From Pseudomonas graminis (GTDB taxonomy: Bacteria > Pseudomonadota > Gammaproteobacteria > Pseudomonadales > Pseudomonadaceae): 64,000 bases of DNA. Below the pieces are notes generated by a model. The model did not search any database. It was given only the letters and a program-made list of their open reading frames with translations, and was not told where the DNA came from. Below, piece after piece: positions 23,038 through 33,610 of the stretch. The DNA lies in assembly GCF_001705435.1 (NCBI RefSeq), contig NZ_MDEN01000066.1:310001-374000 (forward strand). Direction: 5' to 3'. Position 1 is the stretch's first letter; each line of letters starts with the position of its first letter. The position numbers and the translations under genes are program-made.

Positions 23038-26000
23038 TTATAACGACGGTTTACGCGCTGTGCTATCCGAAACGTCTGAAACGGTTGCACGAAGAAACGT
23101 CTTGCAGAATTCCTCCGCGCGAAGGGGCAGGCTGACGAGGTAGCCCTGGATTTGTTCGCAGCCTTCATCTGCCAGAAATTGCTGCTGTTCGAGGGTTTCG
23201 ACGCCTTCTGCGATGACTGTCAGTTGCATGCTGCGGCCCAGCGCGATGATGGCGCGGACAATCGCCGCATCGTGGGGGTCATCAGGCAAACCGCGCACAA
23301 ACGATTGATCGATCTTGAGGATGTCCAGCGGCAGGCGTTTGAGGTAACTGAGCGAGGAGTAGCCGGTGCCGAAGTCGTCGATCGCCAGCTGCACGCCGAG
23401 TTTCTTCAGGCGATGCAGGACTGAAAGCGCTTCTTCGGTCTGCGACATGATGAAGTTCTCGGTGATCTCCAGCTGCAGGCAGCCTGGCTGTAACTGGTGC
23501 TGGAGCAGCAGACGCTCGATCCTGTTGACCAGGTTGGGCTGACGCAGCTGTGCACCGGCAAGGTTCACTGACAAGGGCCCAAACACGTCGTAGCGCTGGT
23601 TCCACTCGTGCAACTGCTGGCAGGCCGTATCGAGCACCCATTCGCCGATCTGCAGGATCATGCCGTTTTCTTCTGCCAGCGGAATAAACCGCTCGGGTGG
23701 GATGTGGCCGAAAGTGGGGTGGAACCAGCGTATCAGCGCCTCGGCCCCGACCAGGCGTTGTGTCAGCAAGCTGATCTTGGGCTGGTAGGACAGGGTGAAC
23801 TCGTTACGCTCGATGGCGCGCCGCAGCTCGTGCTCCAGGGCAATCCGCTCGCTGGCCTGAGCGGTCAGATCGCGCGTGTAATGCTCTACGCGGTTGCGCC
23901 CCTTGGCCTTCGAGCGATACATCGCTGCGTCAGCATTCTTGATCAGCGTGGCCACATCGGCGCCATCGGTGGGAAACAGCGCGCTGCCGATGCTGGTGCT
24001 CATGAAGAATTCATGTTCGCCCGCCTGGAACGGCGACGAAAAACTGTTGAGCAGCTTGGTGGCGACCGCTTCGGCGTCGCTCGGGTTTTGCAGGCCGGGC
24101 AACAGAATGATGAATTCATCACCGCCGAGTCGCGCGACGGTGTCGATGTCGCGCAGGTTCTCCTTCAGGCGTACCGCTATGCTTTTCAGCAGCAGGTCAC
24201 CGACCGGGTGGCCGAGGCTGTCGTTGATGTGCTTGAAGCGGTCCAGGTCCAGAAACAACACCGCGCCAAGGCTGTAAGCCGCTCTGGAGTGAGCCAGCGC
24301 GGCGTGCAGTCGGCTTTCGAACAGCGTGCGGTTGGGCAGACCGGTCAGCGGGTCGTGGTGTGCCTGATAATCCAGCCGGGCCTGAGCCTGCTTCAGGCTG
24401 GAAATATCAGCGAACACTGCAACGAAGTGGGTGATGAATTTATCGCGATTGCGCACGGCACTGATGGTCAGCCAGCTCGGATAGATCTCGCCATTTTTGC
24501 GCCGGTTGCTGATCTCGCCCTGCCAATGACCCTCTGCCGTCAGTTGGTACCACATGGCGGCGTAGAACGCGCTGTCGTGGAGTCCGGACGCCAACAAGCT
24601 TGGCGTGTTACCGAGCGCTTCGAGTTCGCTGTAGCCAGTGATCTCGCTGAAGGCGCGGTTCACGGCATTGATCCGCTGTCGGGTGTCGGTGATCAGTACG
24701 CCTTCCGCTGTGCTCTCGAATACCGTTGCGGCCAGTTGCAGCTTTTCCTGCATCTGGTGGCGGTCGGTGATGTCGCGCGCGATGGTGAGCATGCAGTCCT
24801 CACCGGCAATCAGAAGCGGTCGCGCGGAAATCTCGCACAGACGGATCTGACCATCCCTGCGACGGATGTGGCTGGTAAAGTCCTTCACGAAACCGTCACG
24901 TCTCAGTTGCTCAAGCAGTTGCTGTCGCTCGTTCAAATCTACCCAGATGCCCAGGTCAAGGGTGGTGCGGTCCAGCGACAACGAGCTGTGATAGCCGGTG
25001 ATGCGGCTGAAGCCGTCGTTCACCTCCACCAGCAGCCCGTCGTTTTGCCGCGTAATCAGCAGGCCGTCAGGGGAGGAGTGGAACGCTTTGGCAAATTTCT
25101 CTTCGGACATCTGCAGCTGTTGCTGGGCCTCCTTGAGTGGCGTGATGTCCCTCACCACCAGAACCACTGCCGCCGTGGAGTCCAGATCAAAAGGCTCGGC
25201 TGACAGAAGCCCGGTGAACAGCCGACCATCACTGCGCCGAAACGGCATTTCCAGATTGCGGATGCTGCCCTTCTGAAGGCGTTGCAGCAGGCTGTGGCCG
25301 ATGTCGGGAATACCCCAGATGTTCAGCTCGGCAGGCACGCGCCCGACGACTTCAGCAGGGCTGACGCCGATCTGCTCCAGAAATGCTGGATTCGCCTCCA
25401 GAAAGCAGCCGTCCGAAAGACGCGCGATGACCAGCATGTCAGGACACTGCGCAAACACCGAGGCGAACTTCCCTTCCGAAAGACGCAGCGCCTCTTCGGT
25501 TTGCTTGGCTTCGCTGATGTCGATCATCAGCCCCCGCATCACAGGCTCTCGGCCATAGCCGATCATGCTTACGATGTCTCGAATCCAGACCACCCTGCCG
25601 TCGGCGCTCAGGACTCGATAATCGACGCTGTGATCGTTGCCTTCCGCCACCTCCCGGTCGCAATAGGCCTGGGCGTAGTCGACGTCCTCCGGATGAACGA
25701 TACTCCGCCAGAATCCGGGCCTTCGCCATTGGTGCAGCGGATACCCCAACAAATCCTGCGCGTGGGGCGAGACATAGTTGTAGGAATAGTCGTGGGTATT
25801 GGCTTCCCACGCGATGGCCGAGAGGCTCTCGATCATCCCGCGATAGTGATACTCGCTGCTGCGCAGTTCTTGTTCCAGGGCGATTCGGCGGGAGATCTCG
25901 GAACTGAGACGACGGTTTATCCGGACTACGATGGCCAGTACCGTCGTCAGAAAAAGCAATCCGGGCAGTCCGATGAGCAGAAATTCGTGCCAGAGCTTGC

Positions 26001-26286
26001 TGCGCTCACTGGAGTGAGTGGCCGCCTGCGAGGCGGAGGGCGAATCGTCCAGTCCGCTGAATTGTTCGGGTTGGCGACTTTGATCGATACCCGCAAATCG
26101 GTCGCTGATCAAGTCAGTGGGCAGATGAAGACTTATACCGGGTGCATTCCCGGGTTCAGTATCCTCGCCGGGCAGCCACTCCTGATGCATACCTTGCCCG
26201 TTTTCCCCGCCGTGAAGCGATGCCTGGGCGGTGACAGCAGCGGGGGCGAGCACGCATAAGAGAGCAATGGCCGGCATCCAAATCAT
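23038..26286 (-). CDS. rmcA: RmcA-like PAS-GGDEF-EAL c-di-GMP protein lacking the periplasmic sensor domain
   Basis: Dual-domain c-di-GMP protein. It has a signal peptide (1-21), a short polar periplasmic stretch (22-100), one membrane helix (102-123), four tandem PAS domains (about 145-640), GGDEF and EAL. The GGDEF motif is intact, with an RDID inhibitory site five residues before it. EAL residues EALIRW, SVNLAG, EITEN, DDFGTGYSS, LKIDQSFV, AEGVE and QGYL are all kept, so phosphodiesterase activity is expected. Its place next to rpoD matches P. aeruginosa PA0575 (RmcA, 1245 residues), which has a periplasmic ligand-binding domain; here 1082 residues leave no room for it. Confidence 0.88.
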   Translation of the reverse strand: MIWMPAIALLCVLAPAAVTAQASLHGGENGQGMHQEWLPGEDTEPGNAPGISLHLPTDLISDRFAGIDQSRQPEQFSGLDDSPSASQAATHSSERSKLWHEFLLIGLPGLLFLTTVLAIVVRINRRLSSEISRRIALEQELRSSEYHYRGMIESLSAIAWEANTHDYSYNYVSPHAQDLLGYPLHQWRRPGFWRSIVHPEDVDYAQAYCDREVAEGNDHSVDYRVLSADGRVVWIRDIVSMIGYGREPVMRGLMIDISEAKQTEEALRLSEGKFASVFAQCPDMLVIARLSDGCFLEANPAFLEQIGVSPAEVVGRVPAELNIWGIPDIGHSLLQRLQKGSIRNLEMPFRRSDGRLFTGLLSAEPFDLDSTAAVVLVVRDITPLKEAQQQLQMSEEKFAKAFHSSPDGLLITRQNDGLLVEVNDGFSRITGYHSSLSLDRTTLDLGIWVDLNERQQLLEQLRRDGFVKDFTSHIRRRDGQIRLCEISARPLLIAGEDCMLTIARDITDRHQMQEKLQLAATVFESTAEGVLITDTRQRINAVNRAFSEITGYSELEALGNTPSLLASGLHDSAFYAAMWYQLTAEGHWQGEISNRRKNGEIYPSWLTISAVRNRDKFITHFVAVFADISSLKQAQARLDYQAHHDPLTGLPNRTLFESRLHAALAHSRAAYSLGAVLFLDLDRFKHINDSLGHPVGDLLLKSIAVRLKENLRDIDTVARLGGDEFIILLPGLQNPSDAEAVATKLLNSFSSPFQAGEHEFFMSTSIGSALFPTDGADVATLIKNADAAMYRSKAKGRNRVEHYTRDLTAQASERIALEHELRRAIERNEFTLSYQPKISLLTQRLVGAEALIRWFHPTFGHIPPERFIPLAEENGMILQIGEWVLDTACQQLHEWNQRYDVFGPLSVNLAGAQLRQPNLVNRIERLLLQHQLQPGCLQLEITENFIMSQTEEALSVLHRLKKLGVQLAIDDFGTGYSSLSYLKRLPLDILKIDQSFVRGLPDDPHDAAIVRAIIALGRSMQLTVIAEGVETLEQQQFLADEGCEQIQGYLVSLPLRAEEFCKTFLRATVSDVSDSTARKPSL

Positions 26287-26378
26287 GGCAGCCTCGGTGA
26301 TTCATGGGTGAGAATCAACCGAGTGTAGTCGGGCTGGACAGCAGTGGCACTCTGCCGGAAATTTATTCCTTAAAACGC

Positions 26379-26405
26379 AAAACCCCCAGCAATGCCGGGG
26401 GTTTT
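26379..26405 (-). terminator. rpoD terminator
   Basis: The arms AAAACCCCC and GGGGGTTTT enclose a short loop. Read on the minus strand it ends in TTTTGCGTTTT, just past the rpoD stop codon. Confidence 0.85.
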
Positions 26406-26420
26406 GGTACGACGTGTCGC

Positions 26421-28265
<1,845 letters not shown>

Positions 28266-28332
28266 AACACCCTATCCACTGAAGGTCTTGGCGGGCAAAA
28301 AACAAGCCGGGGATTATACCCGAGCTATGACC

Positions 28333-30300
28333 TCACACGCCAGTTGAGGTCGGGGTTTGTGCAGGAACTTTGCGATTTAACAGGTTGAGCAGCTGAACTT
28401 TTTCTTCTGCGCTCAGGCCTGACTGCCGTTCCTTCCTGATCAATTGCTCCAGATGTCGCTCGCGTTGGCGGGCAGACAAGCTAGTTATAGTGTCGAAAAA
28501 CTGTTGTTCAAGGTTATCGGCCGATATCAGCCATTCCTTTTCCGCCAGTTGACGCAATAATCGTCCTTGATCGGTGCCATGCCAGCGGGCGATCAACTGC
28601 ATCGTGCGCAGCTTCGGATTTTTCTGTGTAGCGTCAATCAGTGCCACGAGAAGCTGCGAATAAACGTTCTCTTCATCGGCGAACGTACTGGCGTTGGCGA
28701 CCTGTGCCGACAGCTCAGGGTGGTGCAGTAGCGTTCTGAGTGCTGTCAGCGCCGGTGGCTCTACCGTCGCCGGTGTGCGTGGACCGCGAGGTTCGAAATC
28801 AGGGCGCTTGCCGTTCTTGTCCCATTTCTTGCCTTTGTCCCACGGCTTCTTGTCCCATTTCTTCTGCTGACCGCCCGGCGCGTTCGGTGTCCATTCCTGC
28901 TGCGCCTGATAGTCGTGCTGCTGGTAATCGCCGTAATCCGGCACGGCCTCGTAATCGAAGCCGGGGTCGTAGCTGGGCTGAGCTTCCGCCGGCGCAGACT
29001 GCATCAACTGGTTGACCGCAGCGGTGTCCAGCCCGGTGATTTCTTTCAGGCGCCGACGCATCAATTCGCGCAAATTGGCGCCCGGCACTTTTTCGATCAG
29101 CGGCGCGGCCAGCGTCACCATATGCGCCTTGCCTTCCAGGGAGCGCGGATCGGCCTCCTTGGTCAGTTGCTCGAAAAAATAGTCGGCCAGCGGTTGTGCG
29201 TGCTGGTTGATTCGCGCCTTGAACGCGTCAGTGCCTTCGGCGCGCACCAAGGTGTCGGGATCTTCCCCTTCGGGCAGAAACAGAAACCTCGCGCGCCGGC
29301 CATCCTGCAAGCCGGGAATCGTTGCTTCCAGTGCACGCCAGGCGGCATTTCGGCCAGCCTGGTCGCCGTCGAAGCAGAACAGCACGTTCGGTACCACACG
29401 AAACAGCCGCTTCAAATGCTCTTCACTGGTCGCCGTACCCAGTGTCGCAACGGCATTGCGCAAGCCTTGTTGGGCCAGTGCAATGACGTCCATGTAACCT
29501 TCGACGACGATAATCTCGTCCAGGTTACGGTTAAATTTGCGAGCTTCGAATAAACCGTACAACTCCTGACCCTTATGAAACACCGGGGTTTCAGGAGAGT
29601 TCAGGTATTTAGGCTTGTCGTCGCCCAGTACCCGCCCGCCAAATGCGATCACACGGCCGCGGCTGTCGCGAATGGGGAACATCACCCGGTCGCGAAAGCG
29701 GTCGTAGCGTTTGCCGGTTTCGGCGTTTTCGATCAGCAAGCCAGCGTCGATCATCGCCTTCTGCTGAAGGGTGTCGCTGCTTAAGTGCTTGTAGAGGTTA
29801 TCCCAGCCAGGGGGGGCGAAGCCCAGTCCGAAGTCGCGGGCGATCTCGCCTGACAGGCCACGGCCTTTCAGGTATTCCACCGCGGATTTTCGCGTTGGAT
29901 GGCTTTTCAGCGCAGCCCGGTAAAAGTCGGCGGCGGCGGTTAGCAGAGGGTAAAGCGGCGAATCAGTAGGCTGGCGGGGCTTTTGCCCTTTTACGCCTTG
30001 TTCGCGAGGGACTTCCATCCCGGCGGCTTTGGCAAGGTCTTCGACGGCTTGGGGGAAATCCAGGTTGTCGTGGTCCATGATGAAGCCGAGGGCATTGCCA
30101 CCCGCGCCACAACCGAAGCAGTAATAAAACTGTTTGTCCGGGCTGACGCTGAACGACGGTGTCTTCTCTTTATGGAAAGGACAACAGGCGCTGAAGTTCT
30201 TGCCGGTCTTTTTTAATTGAACGCGTGAGCTGACAACATCGACGATGTCGGTGCGGTTCAGGAGGTCGTCAATAAAACCTTGGGGAATCAGTCCGGCCAT
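28333..30300 (-). CDS. dnaG: DNA primase DnaG
   Basis: Synthesises RNA primers for replication. The zinc ribbon has Cys40, His43, Cys61 and Cys64 (in ACCPFHKEKTPSF and YYCFGCGAGG), followed by the TOPRIM catalytic core (IIVEGYMDVIAL and VLFCFDGDQAGRNAAWRALE) and a C-terminal DnaB-interaction domain after a linker rich in K, W, D and G (about residues 455-515). At 655 residues it is longer than E. coli DnaG (581), mainly because of this Pseudomonas-type linker. It lies in the middle of the rpsU-dnaG-rpoD operon. Confidence 0.98.
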   Translation of the reverse strand: MAGLIPQGFIDDLLNRTDIVDVVSSRVQLKKTGKNFSACCPFHKEKTPSFSVSPDKQFYYCFGCGAGGNALGFIMDHDNLDFPQAVEDLAKAAGMEVPREQGVKGQKPRQPTDSPLYPLLTAAADFYRAALKSHPTRKSAVEYLKGRGLSGEIARDFGLGFAPPGWDNLYKHLSSDTLQQKAMIDAGLLIENAETGKRYDRFRDRVMFPIRDSRGRVIAFGGRVLGDDKPKYLNSPETPVFHKGQELYGLFEARKFNRNLDEIIVVEGYMDVIALAQQGLRNAVATLGTATSEEHLKRLFRVVPNVLFCFDGDQAGRNAAWRALEATIPGLQDGRRARFLFLPEGEDPDTLVRAEGTDAFKARINQHAQPLADYFFEQLTKEADPRSLEGKAHMVTLAAPLIEKVPGANLRELMRRRLKEITGLDTAAVNQLMQSAPAEAQPSYDPGFDYEAVPDYGDYQQHDYQAQQEWTPNAPGGQQKKWDKKPWDKGKKWDKNGKRPDFEPRGPRTPATVEPPALTALRTLLHHPELSAQVANASTFADEENVYSQLLVALIDATQKNPKLRTMQLIARWHGTDQGRLLRQLAEKEWLISADNLEQQFFDTITSLSARQRERHLEQLIRKERQSGLSAEEKVQLLNLLNRKVPAQTPTSTGV

Positions 30301-30503
30301 GGCGTTCTCATCATCAGGCGCCCCGCCAGAAAGATCGTGGCGAATCCAAACCGTAACGACGGTTGCTTGGTCAGTGTAGACGGGTCAACGCGGCCTGAAT
30401 CAGGCTGGAAGAAATCGACGGGGTTTGTCTCGGTCGCATCTGCGGCGTCAACAGCCTCTGTCTTGTGTTGCTTGAACAGTGTTGCTTGAGGCTAGAACTG
30501 CAA

Positions 30504-30540
30504 CTGCCGACAGCCCGGCTTTGAAGGCCGGGCAAGGCAG
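30504..30540. other. Stem-loop between rpsU and dnaG
   Basis: GCCCGGC...GCCGGGC (30513-30533) nested in CTGCC...GGCAG forms a stable hairpin just after the rpsU stop, without a U-tract. In the E. coli operon a terminator/processing site at the same place lowers dnaG relative to rpsU; a similar role is likely here. The 262-base gap shows nothing else. Confidence 0.5.
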
Positions 30541-30562
30541 AAGCTTGCGTCAGACGTCTGTA

Positions 30563-30778
30563 TTAATACAGACGAACGGCGCGGCGCTGTTCGCGCTGTA
30601 CTTTCTTGGCGTGACGCTTAACAGCAGCTGCTGCTTTACGCTTACGCTCAGAAGTCGGCTTCTCGTAAAATTCGCGGCTACGAACTTCAGCCAGAACACC
30701 GGCTTTTTCGCAGGAGCGCTTGAAACGACGCAGAGCTACGTCGAAGGGTTCGTTCTCTTTAACTTTGACGGCTGGCAT
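30563..30778 (-). CDS. rpsU: 30S ribosomal protein bS21
   Basis: A 71-residue basic ribosomal protein of the small subunit, with the standard start [20 protein letters not shown] and an arginine/lysine-rich C-terminal helix. It is the first gene of the macromolecular synthesis operon and diverges from tsaD. Confidence 0.98.
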
Positions 30779-30974
30779 CCAGAGCTACCTTCATTCATTA
30801 CCGGGGTCAACGCTTACTGCAACGCTTGCACTAAGTACGTCGGTTTTTAAGGGTTGCGGATGTTAACCCCTTGCTTCGCGGAATGCAAAGCCTCTGATCG
30901 AAAAGCACTGGTCGCAGGCATGAGCGGCGACTATTATGCGCGCCTTCGAATTCAGCCTCCACAAGGCGTACCCC

Positions 30975-32000
30975 ATGCTAGTACTGGGAATGGAAACTTC
31001 CTGCGATGAGACCGGTGTCGCGCTGTACGACAGCGAACGCGGGCTGCTTGCCGATGCATTATTCAGCCAGATCGACCTGCACCGCGTCTATGGCGGTGTG
31101 GTCCCGGAGCTTGCCTCGCGTGACCATGTAAAACGCATGCTGCCCTTGATTCGTCAGGTGTTGGCCGAGGCCGACTGCGCCGTGACCGAGATCGATGCCA
31201 TTGCCTACACCGCTGGCCCCGGGCTGGTCGGGGCCCTGCTGGTGGGTGCCTCGTGCGCACAGGCTCTGGCGTTCGCGTGGGACATCCCGGCACTGGGTGT
31301 TCACCACATGGAAGGGCATTTGCTCGCACCGATGCTGGAGGAAAATCCTCCTGAGTTTCCGTTCGTCGCTTTGTTGGTTTCCGGCGGCCATACGCAGCTG
31401 GTTCGCGTCGATGGCATTGGTCTTTATGAGCTGCTGGGCGAGACCCTGGACGACGCCGCCGGCGAAGCCTTCGACAAAACCGCGAAAATGATGGGCCTGA
31501 ATTACCCTGGCGGTCCGGAGATTTCCCGTCTGGCGCAATCCGGTGTGGCCGGGCGTTTTGTCTTTCCGCGTCCGATGACGGATCGTCCCGGGCTGGATTT
31601 CAGCTTCAGCGGCCTGAAAACCTTCTCCCTGAACACCTGGCAGCAGTGCCAGAGCGCCGGGGACGACAGCGAGCAAACCCGTTGCGACATCTCACTGGCC
31701 TTCCAGCAGGCGGTGGTGGACACTTTGACCATCAAGTGCAAACGCGCGCTGAAGCAGACCGGTTTGAAACGTCTGGTCATTGCCGGCGGCGTGAGCGCAA
31801 ACAAGGCGTTGCGCCTGTCGCTGGAACAGATGCTCGAAGGCCTGGGCGGAAATGTCTATTACGCGAGGCCCGAGTTCTGCACCGACAACGGCGCGATGAT
31901 CGCCTTTGCCGGCTGCCAGCGATTGCAGGCAGGGCAGAGGGAAAGTCTGAGCATTACCGTGCAGGCGCGCTGGCCAATGGAGCAGCTGCCAGGTCTTTAA
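30975..32000 (+). CDS. tsaD: tRNA threonylcarbamoyladenosine transferase TsaD
   Basis: Transfers the threonylcarbamoyl group to A37 of ANN-decoding tRNAs, working with TsaB, TsaC and TsaE. It belongs to the ASKHA ATPase family, with the start MLVLGMETSCDETGVALYD and the iron/metal-binding motif HHMEGHL. The 341-residue frame from ATG 30975 matches the family; the frame from 30936 adds residues with no homology. It is divergent from rpsU as in most gammaproteobacteria. Confidence 0.97.
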   Translation: MLVLGMETSCDETGVALYDSERGLLADALFSQIDLHRVYGGVVPELASRDHVKRMLPLIRQVLAEADCAVTEIDAIAYTAGPGLVGALLVGASCAQALAFAWDIPALGVHHMEGHLLAPMLEENPPEFPFVALLVSGGHTQLVRVDGIGLYELLGETLDDAAGEAFDKTAKMMGLNYPGGPEISRLAQSGVAGRFVFPRPMTDRPGLDFSFSGLKTFSLNTWQQCQSAGDDSEQTRCDISLAFQQAVVDTLTIKCKRALKQTGLKRLVIAGGVSANKALRLSLEQMLEGLGGNVYYARPEFCTDNGAMIAFAGCQRLQAGQRESLSITVQARWPMEQLPGL

Positions 32001-32047
32001 GGGCAAGGCAGTGCACGCGACGGGTTGGGCCTCTGACAGGTGTCGTT

Positions 32048-32617
32048 TCAGAAATGCCGTTCGCGCCCCGCAAACAGGTCGCGTAGATTGCCCCGATGGC
32101 GCCAGACGATGAGCAGCGTCAGTACGCTCATCGGCAGCAAGGCGTGGGGTTCCTGCCAGGCAAGCAGCGGCAGCGTCAGCGGCGTGGCGATCAACGACGC
32201 CAGTGAGCTGGTGCGAGTGAGGTAGAACGTCAGCAGCCAGGCGCCGATGGCGAGCAGGGCAGCTGGCGGATACAAGGCCAGCAACATGCCGGCGGCCGTG
32301 GCCACGCCCTTGCCGCCGCGGAAACGAAAGTAAAGCGGGAACAGATGCCCCAGGACGGCGCACAGACCGATCCAGGCTTGCAGGCGTGGGTCGAGGCTCA
32401 GAGCTCTGGCGATCAGCACCGGGATCATGCCTTTGCAGACGTCGCCAACCAAGGTCAGCACCGCGAGCTTCTTGCCGGCCACGCGCAGCATGTTGGTGGC
32501 GCCGGCGTTGCCCGACCCACTGGCGCGCGGGTCCGGGCGACCGGTTATGCGGCTGATCAGGATGGCGAAGGACAGTGAGCCGAGCAGGTAGGCGAGGACC
32601 GCCAGTAACCAAAACAT
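32048..32617 (-). CDS. plsY: Acyl-phosphate glycerol-3-phosphate acyltransferase PlsY
   Basis: Inner-membrane enzyme moving the acyl group from acyl-phosphate to glycerol-3-phosphate, the first committed step of phospholipid synthesis. It has five to seven hydrophobic helices. The loop signatures SGNAGATNMLRVAGKK and FRFRGGKGVATAAG are diagnostic. The start at MFWLLAVLAY (32617, 189 residues) is preferred; an ATG nine bases earlier is possible. Convergent with tsaD, divergent from folB. Confidence 0.95.
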   Translation of the reverse strand: MFWLLAVLAYLLGSLSFAILISRITGRPDPRASGSGNAGATNMLRVAGKKLAVLTLVGDVCKGMIPVLIARALSLDPRLQAWIGLCAVLGHLFPLYFRFRGGKGVATAAGMLLALYPPAALLAIGAWLLTFYLTRTSSLASLIATPLTLPLLAWQEPHALLPMSVLTLLIVWRHRGNLRDLFAGRERHF

Positions 32618-32691
32618 GCTAACCATTCCGGGCGAGGTTGCCTTGATTCTAACGGCGCATTGCGCCCTTGTCGTGCAGCGGAGAGATAGGC

Positions 32692-33045
32692 TTGGACAGA
32701 GTTTTCATTGAAGGTCTGGAGGTCGATACCGTCATCGGCGCCTACGACTGGGAGCGTGGCATTCGCCAGTGCCTGCGTCTGGACCTGAGTTTTGCCTGGG
32801 ACAATCGGCCTGCAGCCGCAGGCGATGACCTGAGCAAAGCGCTCGATTACGCCAGTGTGTCCGCGCGGATTCAGGCGTTCGCCGAAGTCTCTCAATTCCA
32901 ACTGGTTGAAACCTTTGCCGAGCGTCTGGCCGAAGTGCTCATGAGCGAGTTCAACATTCCCTGGCTGCACCTCAAATTGACCAAGCCGGGAGCCGTGCCA
33001 GCGGCGAAGGGCGTTGGGGTGGAGATCGAGCGCGGATGTCGCTGA
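32692..33045 (+). CDS. folB: Dihydroneopterin aldolase FolB
   Basis: Folate pathway enzyme splitting 7,8-dihydroneopterin to 6-hydroxymethyl-dihydropterin and glycolaldehyde. It has 117 residues, beginning with the conserved block DRVFIEGLEVDTVIGAYDWE. The start is TTG at 32692, because GGAGAGA lies just upstream and the homology begins there. It overlaps folK by ten bases, so the two consecutive folate enzymes are translationally coupled. Confidence 0.93.
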   Translation: MDRVFIEGLEVDTVIGAYDWERGIRQCLRLDLSFAWDNRPAAAGDDLSKALDYASVSARIQAFAEVSQFQLVETFAERLAEVLMSEFNIPWLHLKLTKPGAVPAAKGVGVEIERGCR

Positions 33046-33563
33046 CACGGATTTTTCTGGGACTGGGCAGCAATATCGAGCGGGAGCGCCATCTGTGCGC
33101 CGGCCTCGACGCCCTTGCCGGCTTCCTCACCGAGATGACCTGCTCGCCGGTGTTCGAAAGTCACCCGGTGGGGATCAAGAGCGGGCCGTTTTTCAATCTG
33201 GTGGTTTCGGCACTGACGGATCTGCCGCTGACTGAACTGGACCGCCGCCTCAAATTCATCGAAGCCGATAACGGGCGTTATGCCCCTGACCGCAAAGGTT
33301 TGCCGCTGGATATTGATGTCCTGCTGTATGGCGAGCAGGTCGGCAACTTCGACGGCCTGATTCTGCCCCGCGCCGAAATCCTCAAAAATGCGTTCGTGCT
33401 GTGGCCGTTGTCGCTGATCGCGCCGCAACGTCTGCACCCTGAGGCCGGCGTCTCGTTTGCCCAGCTTTGGGCCGACGCGAACATCAATCAGAAACTCTGG
33501 CCGGTTGCCTTCGAATGGCGCGGCGAGCCACTCACCCCGGCCCTCCTGCTGGCTGCGGTGTAA
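33036..33563 (+). CDS. folK: 2-amino-4-hydroxy-6-hydroxymethyldihydropteridine diphosphokinase FolK
   Basis: Uses ATP to diphosphorylate the FolB product. It has 175 residues with the HPPK signatures IFLGLGSNIERERH, the central GPFFNLVVS and the catalytic DRKGLPLDIDVLLYG (metal-binding aspartates). The ATG lies within the end of folB. Confidence 0.95.
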   Translation: MSLTRIFLGLGSNIERERHLCAGLDALAGFLTEMTCSPVFESHPVGIKSGPFFNLVVSALTDLPLTELDRRLKFIEADNGRYAPDRKGLPLDIDVLLYGEQVGNFDGLILPRAEILKNAFVLWPLSLIAPQRLHPEAGVSFAQLWADANINQKLWPVAFEWRGEPLTPALLLAAV

Positions 33564-33610
33564 ACAGGCGGCTGAGAGGGCGTCGACTGAGCCGCAGCCA
33601 ACTCAGCGGC

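Noticed and set aside
23608..25203. A 531-codon plus-strand frame inside the rmcA-like gene
   Set aside because: Antisense shadow with no family resemblance; the minus-strand frame has complete PAS, GGDEF and EAL domains.
30479..30850. A 123-codon plus-strand frame across rpsU
   Set aside because: Antisense to ribosomal protein bS21 and its leader; no ribosome site.
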